A stretch of DNA of 64,000 nt from NCBI RefSeq assembly GCF_027925305.1, contig NZ_BSDR01000001.1:275001-339000 (forward strand). The letters are read 5' to 3'. The DNA comes from Desulforhabdus amnigena (GTDB lineage Bacteria; Desulfobacterota; Syntrophobacteria; Syntrophobacterales; Syntrophobacteraceae). The notes below the pieces were generated by a model. The model saw nothing but the letters and a program-made list of their open reading frames with translations. It had not been told where the DNA came from and searched no databases. A program made the translations under genes and the position numbers. Of this stretch, positions 10,287 through 20,150 are shown piece after piece (within the stretch, counting starts at the first letter, position 1; each line of letters opens with the position of its first letter).

Positions 10287-10304
10287 GTTACAGTACTGTT
10301 ACAT
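10287..10304 (-). promoter_or_regulatory. PHO box upstream of phoB
   Basis: On the minus strand two repeats, ATGTAAC and CTGTAAC, are separated by agta and recur every 11 bases. The sequence matches the box upstream of pstS (TGTAAC core in all four half-sites). It lies about 70 bases before the phoB start, consistent with positive autoregulation of phoBR. Confidence 0.72.
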
Positions 10305-10593
10305 TAGCTCTTTACAAAACATAAGAGCTTTTTGTCTCCCGAACAAAATCAAAAACATGCCTCCGCAACAACTGTCGCATCAAGAGCTTTATCGCTCGAG
10401 GTCTTCTGGGATTGCACCAGGACGGCTTTTTTCAATTATATATGCTGAAGACTCAAAAATACTATATGAACTTCAATGTATGCCACAATCATTGATTTGA
10501 AAATGTTGATGAAACAGTCTAATTTGATTTTGCTCCCAGGTTTTCATCGATGCGGAAGAGAGTTTTTGAATACGCCAAGGAGGAGGGGATAGC

Positions 10594-12642
10594 ATGAAAG
10601 ATTTTTTCCATGCGCAGAGCGTTGCCGTGATCGGGGTCTCGAATTCTCCCAACAACATGGGGCGGATCATGGTGAAAAACCTTATGGAATTTGGGTATCA
10701 GGGGTACATTCATTTGGTTGGACCCAAGGGGGGAGCATACCTGGGGCATAAGATCTTCTCCGATGTGAGGGAGATCCCGGAAAGGGTGGACCTTGCGACT
10801 ATTCTCGTTCCTGCCATGGCAGTGCCCACTGTGCTTCGTCAATGTGGAGAAAAAGGGATTCGAAGAGTCATTGTGCAGTCCGCAGGATTTCGTGAATTGG
10901 GAGAGGGCAGGATAGGGCTGGAAAAAGAAATTGTTGAAATCCTGAAGCATTTTCAGATGCGTATGATAGGCCCGAATTGCATTGGAATCATCAACCGTCA
11001 CATCGGTCTGGCTGTTCCATTCTTGCCCCTCAAAGCCGAAAGCCGCCCGGGCAGAATCGGCGTGGTTGCTCAAAGCGGCGGCGTAGGCGCCATGATGATC
11101 AATTCGCTCAATGCCGAAAATATGGGTTTCAGTAAATTCGCAAGTATTGGAAACAAATTGAACGTGGATGAATCGGATCTCCTGGAATACCTGATTCAAG
11201 ATGAAGAAACGGATCAGATTTTTTGCTACCTGGAAGGAATTGCCGATGGTCGCCGGTTGATGGAAATTGCAAGCCGCTCACCGAAGGTGATTGTCGCCCA
11301 CAAGTCCAATAGAGGTGGAGCGGGAGCGGTGATTGCCCGGTCCCATTCTGCGTCCCTTTCATCTGATGACAGGGTCGTAGACGCGGCTTTTCGACAATGC
11401 GGTATTCTCCGGACCCGTGAACAGAGAAGTGCTCTGGAAATGCTCAAAGCCTTTTCCCTTCCTCAGTTGAAGGGAAACCGGCTGGCCGTTATTTCCAGGT
11501 CGGGTGGGCATGCTGTCATGGCGGCCGATTCAGCCGAGGAATTCGGATTTCAATTGCCGCCGTTCCCGCCGGATCTGATTCAGCTTGCTAAAAAACATTC
11601 CCGGGCGGGTGTGATACAATTTCACAATCCCATGGATCTTGGCGATCTATTCAATCTTCCTCTTTATCACACGTTGGCCGAACAGACATTGGCAAGAGAA
11701 GATATCGATGGGCTGCTTTTCATATTCAATTATCAGGGGCTCATGAACGTGGAGGAGTCCAGAAAACTTCTCACAGGGCTGGGGGATTTGATGTGGAAAT
11801 TCCAGAAGCCCGTTGCTGTTTGTGTTTTCACAACCCGGGAAGAACTCAACCTTGCGGGAAAGATCGCCTCTTATCCCTTTTTTGGCGACCCGCGTGAAGC
11901 GGTGAGGGCTTTGGCATTGAATCGGGACAGGTTCAAAACAGGCCCCCTGCCGTTTTCCAGGCGACGGCCGGCTGGAGTGGATAGGATGCGAGTGCAGCAG
12001 TTAGTGGAGGAGCTTCCTTCGGGACCGGTCTCTCCCGAGAAGCTGGCCATGATTTTGACCGCCTACGGTATTCCACTGGTTCCCTGGAGGAAACTCGAAA
12101 GGGAAGAGGACGTTCTTGCCGCAGCCGGATCTCTGGGCTTTCCGGTTGTTTTGAAGACTGCACATCCGGAGGTGATCCACAAGAGTGAGGCAGGGGGAGT
12201 GTATTTGAATATCGCTGATGACGTTTCATTGAGAGAGGCTTACCGGGGGCTTCAAAAAATCGGTCCTTCCGTGCTGCTTCAAAAGATGGCGGAGATGGGG
12301 TTGGAGTGGTTGATCGGCGGAAGACAGGACCAGACTTTCGGAGCGGTGCTGGTGGTGGGGCTGGGAGGAATTTATGTGGAAGTTTTCAAAGAAACGTCCA
12401 TCCGCATTGCTCCCATTGGACAGGAGGAAGCACGCCGCGCCATCGACGAATGCCGCGGGGCGGCTCTTGTTGGTGGAGTCCGTGGACAGGCGGCCCTGGA
12501 CCGTGAAGCCCTTTGTGATTTAATTGTCCGCGTTTCCTGGTTGTTGTATGATTTTCCTGAAATCGAGGAACTTGATTTGAATCCTGTGCGGCTTTACGAA
12601 AAGGGATGCTTGGCGGTAGACTGGCGGGCACGGAAAAAGTAG
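10594..12642 (+). CDS. ADP-forming acyl-CoA (acetyl-CoA) synthetase, fused alpha-beta type
   Basis: 682 residues. The N-terminal half is a CoA-binding Rossmann domain (VAVIGVSNSPNNMG) followed by the succinyl-CoA synthetase-like ligase domains. The phospho-accepting histidine is in ARSHSASLSS near residue 250. The C-terminal third is an ATP-grasp domain (FPVVLKTAHPEVIHKSEAGG, and EELDLNPVRLYEKG at the end). The family makes ATP from acyl-CoA plus ADP and phosphate, or activates acids in reverse; the substrate is not readable. AAGGAGGAGG lies before the ATG. The gene appears to stand alone or with the isomerase downstream. Confidence 0.88.
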   Translation: MKDFFHAQSVAVIGVSNSPNNMGRIMVKNLMEFGYQGYIHLVGPKGGAYLGHKIFSDVREIPERVDLATILVPAMAVPTVLRQCGEKGIRRVIVQSAGFRELGEGRIGLEKEIVEILKHFQMRMIGPNCIGIINRHIGLAVPFLPLKAESRPGRIGVVAQSGGVGAMMINSLNAENMGFSKFASIGNKLNVDESDLLEYLIQDEETDQIFCYLEGIADGRRLMEIASRSPKVIVAHKSNRGGAGAVIARSHSASLSSDDRVVDAAFRQCGILRTREQRSALEMLKAFSLPQLKGNRLAVISRSGGHAVMAADSAEEFGFQLPPFPPDLIQLAKKHSRAGVIQFHNPMDLGDLFNLPLYHTLAEQTLAREDIDGLLFIFNYQGLMNVEESRKLLTGLGDLMWKFQKPVAVCVFTTREELNLAGKIASYPFFGDPREAVRALALNRDRFKTGPLPFSRRRPAGVDRMRVQQLVEELPSGPVSPEKLAMILTAYGIPLVPWRKLEREEDVLAAAGSLGFPVVLKTAHPEVIHKSEAGGVYLNIADDVSLREAYRGLQKIGPSVLLQKMAEMGLEWLIGGRQDQTFGAVLVVGLGGIYVEVFKETSIRIAPIGQEEARRAIDECRGAALVGGVRGQAALDREALCDLIVRVSWLLYDFPEIEELDLNPVRLYEKGCLAVDWRARKK

Positions 12643-12757
12643 GGGATGCCGGAAACACCGGGAACACCGGTGAAAACGGTGTCAATCAGCGAGGCATATC
12701 AGAAAGTCATCGAAGGGGTATGCTCGCTTTTATTGCATATGGTGTGGAGAATATTCT

Positions 12758-13618
12758 ATGAAATTTGCTTACAGTACGACGGTTTTTCGAGCCCGTCCCC
12801 TTTCTGAAGCCATAGAAGGTATAGCGAGGGCGGGTTTTTCCGCTGTGGAACTCATAGCCGATCGGCCTCATGCTTTTCCTCGAGACCTGACGGCAGGCAA
12901 AGTCACTGATTTGAATCAGTGTTTGGAGCAGCGTAAACTTCGAGTATCCAATTTGAACAGCTGTGTGGTTACTTCAATCGGTGATTATCAGAACCCTTCA
13001 TGGATTTCAGTGGATTGGCGTGAACGTGAAGAGAGAATCAATTATACGCTGGAGTGCCTGCGCATGGCAGCCGCAATGGGGATTCCCGGAGTGTCCACAG
13101 AAACTGGGACTGAACCTGTTCATGAGGCCATGAATCGAGAGGATGCCGTGGGGCTTTTTATCGGCGGCATGCATCGAGTCCTACCCCTGGCTCAGAAGCT
13201 GGGCGTCAAAATGCTCATTCAACCGGAGCCGGATTCCCTCATCCAGACCACTGAACAGGCGCTCGACTTCCTGAAGAAGATGGAATCCCAGAGCAGTTTG
13301 AGGATCAATTTCGATGCAGGACATTTTTACTGCGTTGGGGAAGACCCCTGCGAGGCTTGGGAGGAGTTGAAATCCTATGTTGCTCACGTCCATTTGGATG
13401 ATATCCCGTCAAACCGCACCCACCGCCATATTCAATTGGGTGAAGGGGCCATGGATATCCCCGCCTTCCTGAGCTGCCTTCGAAGGGATAATTATGAGGG
13501 ATATGTTACGATCAAACTCGACTCTTATGAACAAAGAGCGGAAGACGTGGTCCTTGCTTCGGCCCGCTATTTGAGTGAAAAAGGTTTTTTTGAAGGAAAG
13601 ATGGATAAAGAGGTTTAG
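12758..13618 (+). CDS. Sugar phosphate isomerase/epimerase family TIM-barrel protein
   Basis: 286 residues with the xylose isomerase-like (AP endonuclease family 2) TIM barrel. Visible metal-site segments are LIQPEPDSL, INFDAGHFYCVG, VAHVHLDDI and the C-terminal GYVTIKLDSY. It resembles hydroxypyruvate isomerase and xylulose-epimerase-like relatives, but the substrate cannot be assigned. GGAG lies nine bases before the ATG. It follows the acyl-CoA synthetase by 115 bases on the same strand and may be co-transcribed. Confidence 0.8.
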   Translation: MKFAYSTTVFRARPLSEAIEGIARAGFSAVELIADRPHAFPRDLTAGKVTDLNQCLEQRKLRVSNLNSCVVTSIGDYQNPSWISVDWREREERINYTLECLRMAAAMGIPGVSTETGTEPVHEAMNREDAVGLFIGGMHRVLPLAQKLGVKMLIQPEPDSLIQTTEQALDFLKKMESQSSLRINFDAGHFYCVGEDPCEAWEELKSYVAHVHLDDIPSNRTHRHIQLGEGAMDIPAFLSCLRRDNYEGYVTIKLDSYEQRAEDVVLASARYLSEKGFFEGKMDKEV

Positions 13619-13806
13619 AGATCGGGTTTTTGAAGAAAACCCCATGCGGATCCTTAGATTGCACGATTGAATCAATCCCACCACCAGCCCAAGATGAAAA
13701 TTTCTTTCTTGCGAAAGTCTGCGTAATCTATGGATAAAAAGAGTTTGAAAAGGTCTGATTGCTCTTCTGGGCGGTCTTAAAAATGTCGACCGCTTTTATA
13801 ATATAT

Positions 13807-13835
13807 TTGACATAGTACCTACTATCTAATATCTT
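13807..13835 (+). promoter_or_regulatory. Promoter of the tetR gene with a candidate operator
   Basis: A perfect -35 box TTGACA (13807-13812) and a -10-like TATCTT (13830-13835) are 17 bases apart. Between them is a palindrome, ATAGTA-cc-TACTAT (13812-13825), a size and position suited to a TetR dimer repressing its own promoter. The start codon follows only five bases after the -10 element, so the message would be almost leaderless. Confidence 0.55.
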
Positions 13836-13840
13836 AAGCC

Positions 13841-14431
13841 ATGAAAAACAAATCGAGCTCAAAAAAAGAGGCGCAGGCGCAGCAGACGCGCAGAAATATG
13901 CTGGTGGCAGCAACCAAGCTCTTTGCACGGCAGGGATACCACAAGACCACCATAACGGATATCTGCCAGTCCATTGGTCTGACTTCAGGCGCCATCTTCC
14001 ACCATTTCCCCTCGAAAGAAGCATTGCTCGACGCCGTTATAGAACGCCTCGAACGGGGCATCCGCATCTATTCGGACTATCTGGATGGGGTCGAAAAGGG
14101 GTCTCTCGAAGTGGTGACCGAGATGGTGAGTATCATGTGCCGCCATTTCAACCGCCAGCCTGAAGCCACCATATGTCTTGCTGCGCTGGCCACCGAATTC
14201 GCCGGCAGTAACCATCCTGTCGAACAACGTCTCAAGGACATCTACACAGGATTTGTGAAGTCCCTTTCTCGGATACTCAAAGACAATCCGCGGATCAGGA
14301 ATCCCCGGGTGACAGCCATGGCTTTTGTGGGGCTCGTTCAGGGAATCGCCGTCCAGGGGTTGTTGAGGGAAGGGGAACAGACCATCGATGAACTGGCCCG
14401 GGGATTCATCGAAATGCTCGCAGAGTGGTGA
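13841..14431 (+). CDS. TetR/AcrR family transcriptional regulator
   Basis: 196 residues. The N-terminal helix-turn-helix is clear: RNMLVAATKLFARQGYHKTT then ITDICQSIGLTSGAIFHHF. The C-terminal ligand domain is of the FadR/AcrR-like type and gives no ligand. It lies 98 bases upstream of and in line with a set of beta-oxidation genes, which suggests that it senses an acyl-CoA and controls them. No good ribosome binding site precedes the ATG; a palindrome in its own promoter is a likely operator. An internal ATG at 13898 would cut the HTH and is less likely. Confidence 0.88.
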   Translation: MKNKSSSKKEAQAQQTRRNMLVAATKLFARQGYHKTTITDICQSIGLTSGAIFHHFPSKEALLDAVIERLERGIRIYSDYLDGVEKGSLEVVTEMVSIMCRHFNRQPEATICLAALATEFAGSNHPVEQRLKDIYTGFVKSLSRILKDNPRIRNPRVTAMAFVGLVQGIAVQGLLREGEQTIDELARGFIEMLAEW

Positions 14432-14529
14432 ATGTTGGTGGACTCAAGAGGCATCTGGTGAGCTGAAGGGCTGGATCTCGGGTGCAGTTCTTCAAACAAA
14501 TGGCGAATGTACAAAAGAAGGGGGATATC

Positions 14530-15393
14530 ATGGAAATCAAGAAGGTCGGCGTGTTGGGCGCCGGAATCATGGGATCGGGCATCGCGCAGGTGATTGCCCA
14601 GGCGGGCTTTGAAGTGGTCCTTCGGGATATCGAGGAGAGCTTCGTTGAAAGGGGCATGGCGATCATCAAGGGAAATCTGGATCGCGCCGTGGCCAAAGGG
14701 AAGCTCGAGAGCGGCGCATCGCAAGCCGTTATGGGAAGGATTCACGGCACCACTTCTCTGAAGGATGCGGTGGATGACGCGGACCTGGTGGTAGAAGCCG
14801 TCATCGAATCCATGGATCTCAAGAAAAGAGTGTTCAAGGAAGTGGATGAGCTCCGCAAGCCGGAAGCCATCCTTGCATCCAACACATCGGGGCTTTCCAT
14901 CACAGAGATGGCATCCGTTACCGGACGTCCCGACAGAGTCCTTGGCATGCATTTTTTCAACCCCGTGCCCGTCATGAAATTGGTGGAACTGACCCGCGGT
15001 TTTGTCACTTCCGACGAGACCTTTGCCACCTGCCGGGACTTCGTGGAGAAAATAGGGAAAAGTCCCATAGAAGTGGCTGAGGCTCCAGGGTTTGCCGTCA
15101 ACCGCATCCTTTGTCCCATGATCAACGAGGCGATTTTTGCCTATGCCGAAGGGGTCGCGTCGGCCCGCGATATCGACCAGGCGATGGTTCTCGGCGCCAA
15201 TCATCCCATCGGGCCTCTGGCTCTGGCGGACATGGTGGGACTCGATACCCTTCTCTTTGTCATGGAAGGTCTTCAGAAGGAGTTGGGAGAGGACAAATAC
15301 CGTCCCGCACCCCTCTTGCGCAAGATGGTTCGGGCCGGATACCTCGGCCGTAAGAGTGGGAAGGGCTTTTTCGATTACAGCGAAAAAGGGTAG
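14530..15393 (+). CDS. 3-hydroxyacyl-CoA (3-hydroxybutyryl-CoA) dehydrogenase
   Basis: 287 residues from the ATG at 14530, preceded by AAGGGGG. The NAD-binding motif is [20 protein letters not shown], the catalytic histidine region [15 protein letters not shown], and the dimerisation domain ends in [16 protein letters not shown]. Size and motifs match the short, non-fused 3-hydroxybutyryl-CoA dehydrogenases. It oxidises (S)-3-hydroxyacyl-CoA to 3-ketoacyl-CoA with NAD. The order with acyl-CoA dehydrogenase, thiolase and acyl-CoA synthetase downstream indicates fatty-acid oxidation. Confidence 0.93.
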   Translation: MEIKKVGVLGAGIMGSGIAQVIAQAGFEVVLRDIEESFVERGMAIIKGNLDRAVAKGKLESGASQAVMGRIHGTTSLKDAVDDADLVVEAVIESMDLKKRVFKEVDELRKPEAILASNTSGLSITEMASVTGRPDRVLGMHFFNPVPVMKLVELTRGFVTSDETFATCRDFVEKIGKSPIEVAEAPGFAVNRILCPMINEAIFAYAEGVASARDIDQAMVLGANHPIGPLALADMVGLDTLLFVMEGLQKELGEDKYRPAPLLRKMVRAGYLGRKSGKGFFDYSEKG

Positions 15394-15507
15394 ATCGAGT
15401 TTATCGCCTGATTCAACACCTTCCTCGCACGCCACTCTCTCTTCTGCAAGCTCTTTGAGGTCGACTCCACCCTGGGACGGGCGAATTCCGATTTTTATAA
15501 TGAACTC

Positions 15508-15643
15508 CCATGACCGGAACGGTCACAACGAAAAATGAAAAAGGCAAAGAGATGCAAGCCAATATGGGAAGCGGGAAACGCTCTTGAAAAGCGATCTTAT
15601 CATGAGCCATGAGCTATGAACCATGAGCCTTTTTTCATATAAA
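15508..15643 (+). repeat. Dispersed repeat R1, copy 1
   Basis: A stretch of about 136 bases beginning ccatgaccggaacggtcac and ending near tttttcatataaa. It is closely matched at 62446-62583 in the same orientation and, with deletions, at 42193-42316 in the opposite orientation. It includes ggaagcgggaaacgctctt and runs of catgagcc. I see no coding sense in it. It lies between the dehydrogenase genes of the beta-oxidation block. Confidence 0.75.
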
Positions 15644-15712
15644 CCACAGAGACACGGAGATTTCATTTGAAAGTCTTTCTCTGGGCCCTCTGTGTCTCCG
15701 GGGGGTATATAG
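15642..15712 (+). repeat. Palindromic intergenic repeat R2, copy 1
   Basis: ccacagagacacggag followed after about 30 bases by ctctgtgtctccgg, forming a long imperfect hairpin. The inner stretch ttgaaagtctttctctg is shared with the copy at 37023-37083. It lies about 35 bases before the acyl-CoA dehydrogenase start. Such repeats are seen in intergenic DNA of many bacteria; a function here is unknown. Confidence 0.6.
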
Positions 15713-15747
15713 ATTTTATTTAATATTTAAAGGAGGATATTTGCGCC

Positions 15748-16905
15748 ATGCAATACGATCTCACGGAAGAACAGCGCATGCTTCAGGATATGGTGCGCCG
15801 CCTTGCTAAAGAAAAGGTTGCCGCCGGAGCCGGAAAACGTGACGAAGAGGCACACTTCGACTGGGAGATGGTCGATCTGCTCCGTGAAAACGGACTCTAC
15901 GGCATCGATTTTCCGGAAGAACACGGCGGTTCTGGGGCGGGTATGCTCGCCCTCGCCATTGCCGTGGAGGAAATTTCCAAAGTAGATGCCTCAGCCGGTC
16001 TGCTCATCGCCGATCAGGAACTGGGGTCGTTGCCCATTATCCTGGCCGCCGACGAAAGACAGCGGGCCAAATATCTGCCCAGACTGGCCTCGGGCGAACA
16101 TCTCGCCGCCTTTGCCCTCACGGAACCGGTGGCTGGTTCCGATGTGGCGCGGCTCAGGTGCCGCGCCGTGAGGGATGGTGACTACTACATCCTCAATGGC
16201 ACCAAGACCTTCATCACCAATGGCGGTGTGGCCGATGTGGTCACCGTTTATGCCGTGACCAATCCGGACAAACCGACGCACAGGAACGCCGGTGTCTTCA
16301 TCGTGGAAAAGGGGACACCGGGTTTTTCCGTGGGAAAGAAAGAAAATAAACTGGGGATCCGCTGGTCGGATACCGTGGAACTGATCTTCGAAGACTGCCG
16401 GATTCCAGCGGAAAACCTCCTTGGGGCGGAGGGGCAGGGGTTCCATATCATGATGAAAACCCTGGATTTTTCACGCCTTGCCGTGGCGGCGCAGGCCCTC
16501 GGCATCGCAGCGGGGGCTCTGGAATACGCCGTCGCCTATGCCAAGGAACGGGAAACCTTCGGCAAGCCCATCATCCAGCATCAGGGGATCGGATTCAAAC
16601 TGGCGGACATGGCCATGCGTACGGAAGCGGCCCGGCAGCTACTCTACAAGGCGTGCAGCATGTTTGAAACCCTTTCCAAGGACATGAGCCAGCTCGCTCC
16701 CGAAATGGTGCGTATGGGCTCCATGGCCAAGTGTTACTGCAGCGACGTGGCCATGTGGGTTGCCACCGAAGCGGTTCAGGTGTTGGGCGGCTATGGCTAC
16801 ATCAAGGAATACCCCGTGGAACGCATGATGCGCGACGCCAAAATCACGCAGATCTACGAGGGATCAAACGAGATCCAGAGGCTGGTGATTTCGAGGACCC
16901 TGTAG
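15748..16905 (+). CDS. Acyl-CoA dehydrogenase
   Basis: 385 residues, normal length. Seen are the FAD/acyl-CoA motif FALTEPVAGSDVARL, NGTKTFITNGGVADV, the central RETFGKPIIQHQ, and the C-terminal AKITQIYEGSNEIQRLVIS containing the catalytic glutamate of short- and medium-chain enzymes. It passes electrons from acyl-CoA to ETF, which is not encoded in the window. AGGAGG lies before the ATG. It belongs to the beta-oxidation block but is separated from the hydroxyacyl dehydrogenase by 354 bases that hold two repeats. Confidence 0.94.
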   Translation: MQYDLTEEQRMLQDMVRRLAKEKVAAGAGKRDEEAHFDWEMVDLLRENGLYGIDFPEEHGGSGAGMLALAIAVEEISKVDASAGLLIADQELGSLPIILAADERQRAKYLPRLASGEHLAAFALTEPVAGSDVARLRCRAVRDGDYYILNGTKTFITNGGVADVVTVYAVTNPDKPTHRNAGVFIVEKGTPGFSVGKKENKLGIRWSDTVELIFEDCRIPAENLLGAEGQGFHIMMKTLDFSRLAVAAQALGIAAGALEYAVAYAKERETFGKPIIQHQGIGFKLADMAMRTEAARQLLYKACSMFETLSKDMSQLAPEMVRMGSMAKCYCSDVAMWVATEAVQVLGGYGYIKEYPVERMMRDAKITQIYEGSNEIQRLVISRTL

Positions 16906-16961
16906 ACCGGCCAGGCTCTTCAGTGATTTTGCCGGTCTCCTGTTCAGAGGAATGAGAGAGC

Positions 16962-18164
16962 ATGAGTAAAGATAACGAAGTGGTCATTGTCTCTGCGGTG
17001 CGCACCGCCATTGGGAAATTGGGGGGTGCACTGAAAGGTGTAAGAGCGACGCAGCTGGGCGCTCATGTAATGTTGGAAGCCATCAAACGGGCCAACGACC
17101 TGGACCCCAACCTCATCGAAGAGGTGATCTTCGGCGACTGCGTTCAATGCTTCGATGAGGCCAACACGGCGAGAACGGCGGTCCTCACCGCCGGATTGCC
17201 GTTTCACATACCGGCCTTCACGGTGCAGCGCCAATGTTCGTCTTCCATGCAGGCATTGAATTGCGGGGTCCAGCAAATCCGCTGTGGCGATGCGGAAGTG
17301 GTCATGGTGGGCGGTGTGGAATCCATGAGTTCAGCCCCTTATTACCTGGCCAATGCCCGCTGGGGCATGCGGCTCATGAACCATGAAGTGACCGATGCCG
17401 TATGGGAAATGCTCCATTCGGGGAGCCGGCTGCTGGGGGAGCCCATGATCATGGGCGTGACTGCGGAAAACCTTGCTGAAAAATACGGAATATCCCGGGA
17501 GGATCAGGATCAGCTGGCCCTGGAAAGCCACAATAAGGCTGAAGCCGCCATCAAGGCGGGGCGCTTCGAAGAAGAGATCGTACCCCTGGAGGTTCCCGGA
17601 GAGAAAGGGCGGAAGGTCGTCTTCGATCAGGATGAACATCCACGGTTTGGATTGACCATGGAAGACCTGGCCAGGCTGAAGCCTGTCTTCAAGAAAAACG
17701 GCACCGTCACGCCGGGAAACTCTTCGGGGCTCAATGACGGCGGCGCCGCGGCGATCCTTATGACGCGCAAACGAGCCAGGGAACTCGGACTTGCCCCCAT
17801 GGCCCGCATCGTGTCCCAGGCTGCCGCCGGCGTGGAACCTCACCTCATGGGTTATGGCCCCGTACCGTCGACGGAAAAAGCCATCAAAAAGGCCGGCATG
17901 AGCCTCAAGGACATTCAACTGGTGGAATTGAATGAGGCTTTTGCCGCTCAGTACATTGCCTGCGAGCGCGGCCTGGGGTTGGACCGCACCATCACGAACG
18001 TCAATGGGAGCGGCGTGGGCCTGGGGCATCCGGTGGGCTGTACGGGGCTGCGCATTGTGGTTTCTTTGATTCATGAAATGGCGCGCCGAAACCTGGAAGT
18101 GGGGCTGGCGACGCTCTGTGTGGGTGGTGGTATGGGAATGAGCACCATCGTGGTACGGGACTAA
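16962..18164 (+). CDS. Thiolase (acetyl-CoA C-acyltransferase)
   Basis: 400 residues. The acyl-accepting cysteine is in [14 protein letters not shown] (near residue 91), the NEAFAAQ motif carries the conserved histidine-pocket residues, the second histidine is in [14 protein letters not shown] and the catalytic C-terminal cysteine in LCVGGGMG. It cleaves 3-ketoacyl-CoA to acetyl-CoA and a shortened acyl-CoA in degradation, or condenses two acetyl-CoA. It follows the acyl-CoA dehydrogenase by 56 bases in the same direction. Confidence 0.94.
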   Translation: MSKDNEVVIVSAVRTAIGKLGGALKGVRATQLGAHVMLEAIKRANDLDPNLIEEVIFGDCVQCFDEANTARTAVLTAGLPFHIPAFTVQRQCSSSMQALNCGVQQIRCGDAEVVMVGGVESMSSAPYYLANARWGMRLMNHEVTDAVWEMLHSGSRLLGEPMIMGVTAENLAEKYGISREDQDQLALESHNKAEAAIKAGRFEEEIVPLEVPGEKGRKVVFDQDEHPRFGLTMEDLARLKPVFKKNGTVTPGNSSGLNDGGAAAILMTRKRARELGLAPMARIVSQAAAGVEPHLMGYGPVPSTEKAIKKAGMSLKDIQLVELNEAFAAQYIACERGLGLDRTITNVNGSGVGLGHPVGCTGLRIVVSLIHEMARRNLEVGLATLCVGGGMGMSTIVVRD

Positions 18165-18210
18165 CGGTCAGAAATCTCAAGGAAACGTTTTTTAAAAGGG
18201 AGGACACCCC

Positions 18211-19878
18211 ATGTCGGTACGACTCATCCGGAAGACGGCGTCTGCTTATGAATATCCACTTCTCATCAAACGCCTGCTGCAGACCCCGCTCACCTACTCT
18301 CCAAAGCAGGAAATCGTTTACAGGGAGCTCGTTCGCTATGACTACGAGACCCTCAATCAGCGCATAGGCCGGCTGGCCAATGCTCTGAAGGCTTTGGGCG
18401 TTCAACAGGGAGACACCGTCGGTATGATGGACTGGGACAGCCATCGCTACCTGGAATGTTTCTTTGCCGTTCCCATGATGGGCGCCGTTTTGCATACCAT
18501 CAACGTGCGGCTTTCCCCTGAGCAGATCCTTTACACGATCAATCATGCGGAAGACGATGTTTTGCTCATCAATGGAGAATTCCTGCCGGTACTGGATCAG
18601 ATCAAAGACCAGATCGAAACGGTGAAGAAAATCATTCTGATCACGGACGAAGGGAAAAGCGCCGATGCATTGCCGGGCTTTGCCGGGGAATACGAGGCTC
18701 TGCTCGCGGGGAGCGATGAGGAATATGATTTTCCCGATTTCGACGAAAACGCCATGGCCACAACCTTTTATACTACGGGTACGACGGGGCTTCCCAAGGG
18801 GGTCTACTTCAGCCATCGCCAGTTGATGCTGCATACCCTGGCGGTTCTTGCGGGGCTGACCGGGTATACGGCCGGGCGGAGGTTCGGGGCCGATGACGTA
18901 TACATGCCTCTCACTCCCATGTTCCATGTCCATGCATGGGGACTGCCCTACGTGGCCACGCTCCTCGGAGCCAAGCAGGTCTATCCAGGTCGTTACATTC
19001 CTGAAAATATCCTGAAGCTGGTGGAAAAGGAGAAGGTTACGTTTTCTCACTGTGTGCCCACCATCCTGCACATGCTCCTCAACAGTCCCGTGATAAAGGA
19101 AGTGAACGTATCTGGATGGAAAGTGATCATCGGAGGTTCCGCCCTGTCGAAAGGTCTGTGCAAATACGCCCAGGAACTGGGAATCGACACTTTCACCGGG
19201 TACGGCATGTCCGAAACCTGCCCCATTTTGACCCTTGCCAACCTGAAGCCGCACATGCTGGAGTGGGATGCGGAGGAGCAGATCAAAATCCGGTGCCGCA
19301 CGGGCATCCCGATTCCGTTGGTGGACCTGAGAACGGTGGGCATGGGAGGAGAGCCTCTGCCCAAAGATGGCGTGAGTACGGGGGAGGTGGCTGTGCGGGC
19401 CCCATGGTTGACTCAAGGATATCTGAAGGAAACGGAACGGTCGGAGGAACTCTGGTCCGATGGCTGGCTCCACACGGGTGACGTGGGTTTCATCGACCCA
19501 GAGGGATATCTCCAGGTCACGGACCGCATCAAGGACGTGATCAAGACGGGAGGGGAGTGGATCTCTTCCCTGCAGCTGGAAGATATCCTCACCAGCCATG
19601 AAGGTGTCAGCGAATGTGCCGTGGTGGGTGTACCCGACGAGAAGTGGGGGGAAAGGCCTCTGGCTTTCGTGGTGCTCAAGGAAGACTACAAGGACAAAGT
19701 CACCCAGGAGGACATCAAGAATTTCTTCATGGGATATGTCGACAGGGGCGTCATTTCCAAATGGGGAGTTCCCAACAGGATCTGTTTCACCGACAGCATC
19801 GCCAAAACCAGCGTGGGAAAGCTCAATAAGCGGGTCCTCCGTAAAACCGCTCTTGAGCATGTTCAAGAGCAGGCATGA
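18211..19878 (+). CDS. AMP-forming acyl-CoA synthetase (fatty acid-CoA ligase)
   Basis: 555 residues of the ANL superfamily. Motifs are the P-loop YTTGTTGLPKGVYFSH, GYGMSETCPI, the hinge region WLHTGDVGFIDPEGYL then VTDRIKD, and the C-terminal catalytic lysine in KTSVGKLNK. Length and motifs fit medium- to long-chain ligases. It activates a free acid to its CoA ester and feeds the dehydrogenase, hydroxyacyl dehydrogenase and thiolase encoded upstream. GGGAGG precedes the ATG and the thiolase stop is 46 bases away. An enoyl-CoA hydratase is missing from the set. Confidence 0.92.
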   Translation: MSVRLIRKTASAYEYPLLIKRLLQTPLTYSPKQEIVYRELVRYDYETLNQRIGRLANALKALGVQQGDTVGMMDWDSHRYLECFFAVPMMGAVLHTINVRLSPEQILYTINHAEDDVLLINGEFLPVLDQIKDQIETVKKIILITDEGKSADALPGFAGEYEALLAGSDEEYDFPDFDENAMATTFYTTGTTGLPKGVYFSHRQLMLHTLAVLAGLTGYTAGRRFGADDVYMPLTPMFHVHAWGLPYVATLLGAKQVYPGRYIPENILKLVEKEKVTFSHCVPTILHMLLNSPVIKEVNVSGWKVIIGGSALSKGLCKYAQELGIDTFTGYGMSETCPILTLANLKPHMLEWDAEEQIKIRCRTGIPIPLVDLRTVGMGGEPLPKDGVSTGEVAVRAPWLTQGYLKETERSEELWSDGWLHTGDVGFIDPEGYLQVTDRIKDVIKTGGEWISSLQLEDILTSHEGVSECAVVGVPDEKWGERPLAFVVLKEDYKDKVTQEDIKNFFMGYVDRGVISKWGVPNRICFTDSIAKTSVGKLNKRVLRKTALEHVQEQA

Positions 19879-20150
19879 ATTCGGTATGAATGGGCAGGGA
19901 CGAACCATGAACCAGGCGCTGGACGATCAAGTGCTGTTGGTTCGTCCCCTCACCATTCGCTGAGAGGGGATGAAGCCGTTGGGGATGTTTTGGAAGTATC
20001 CGAGAATCCAGTACACGGTAGCAGAAATCTCATCCCTTTGTTTTTGAACAGGGCTTCAAATCACGATAGTCGTTTTCATGGGGGCTGATCTGCAGCGAAA
20101 TCTCGAAAAGAAAGTCTCTTGTCAAGGGCTGACCCCAGTTGTTTGATGAT

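Noticed and set aside
18001-19908. A 635-residue open frame on the minus strand
   Set aside because: It lies entirely opposite the thiolase end and acyl-CoA synthetase, has no family resemblance and arises from codon bias of those genes.
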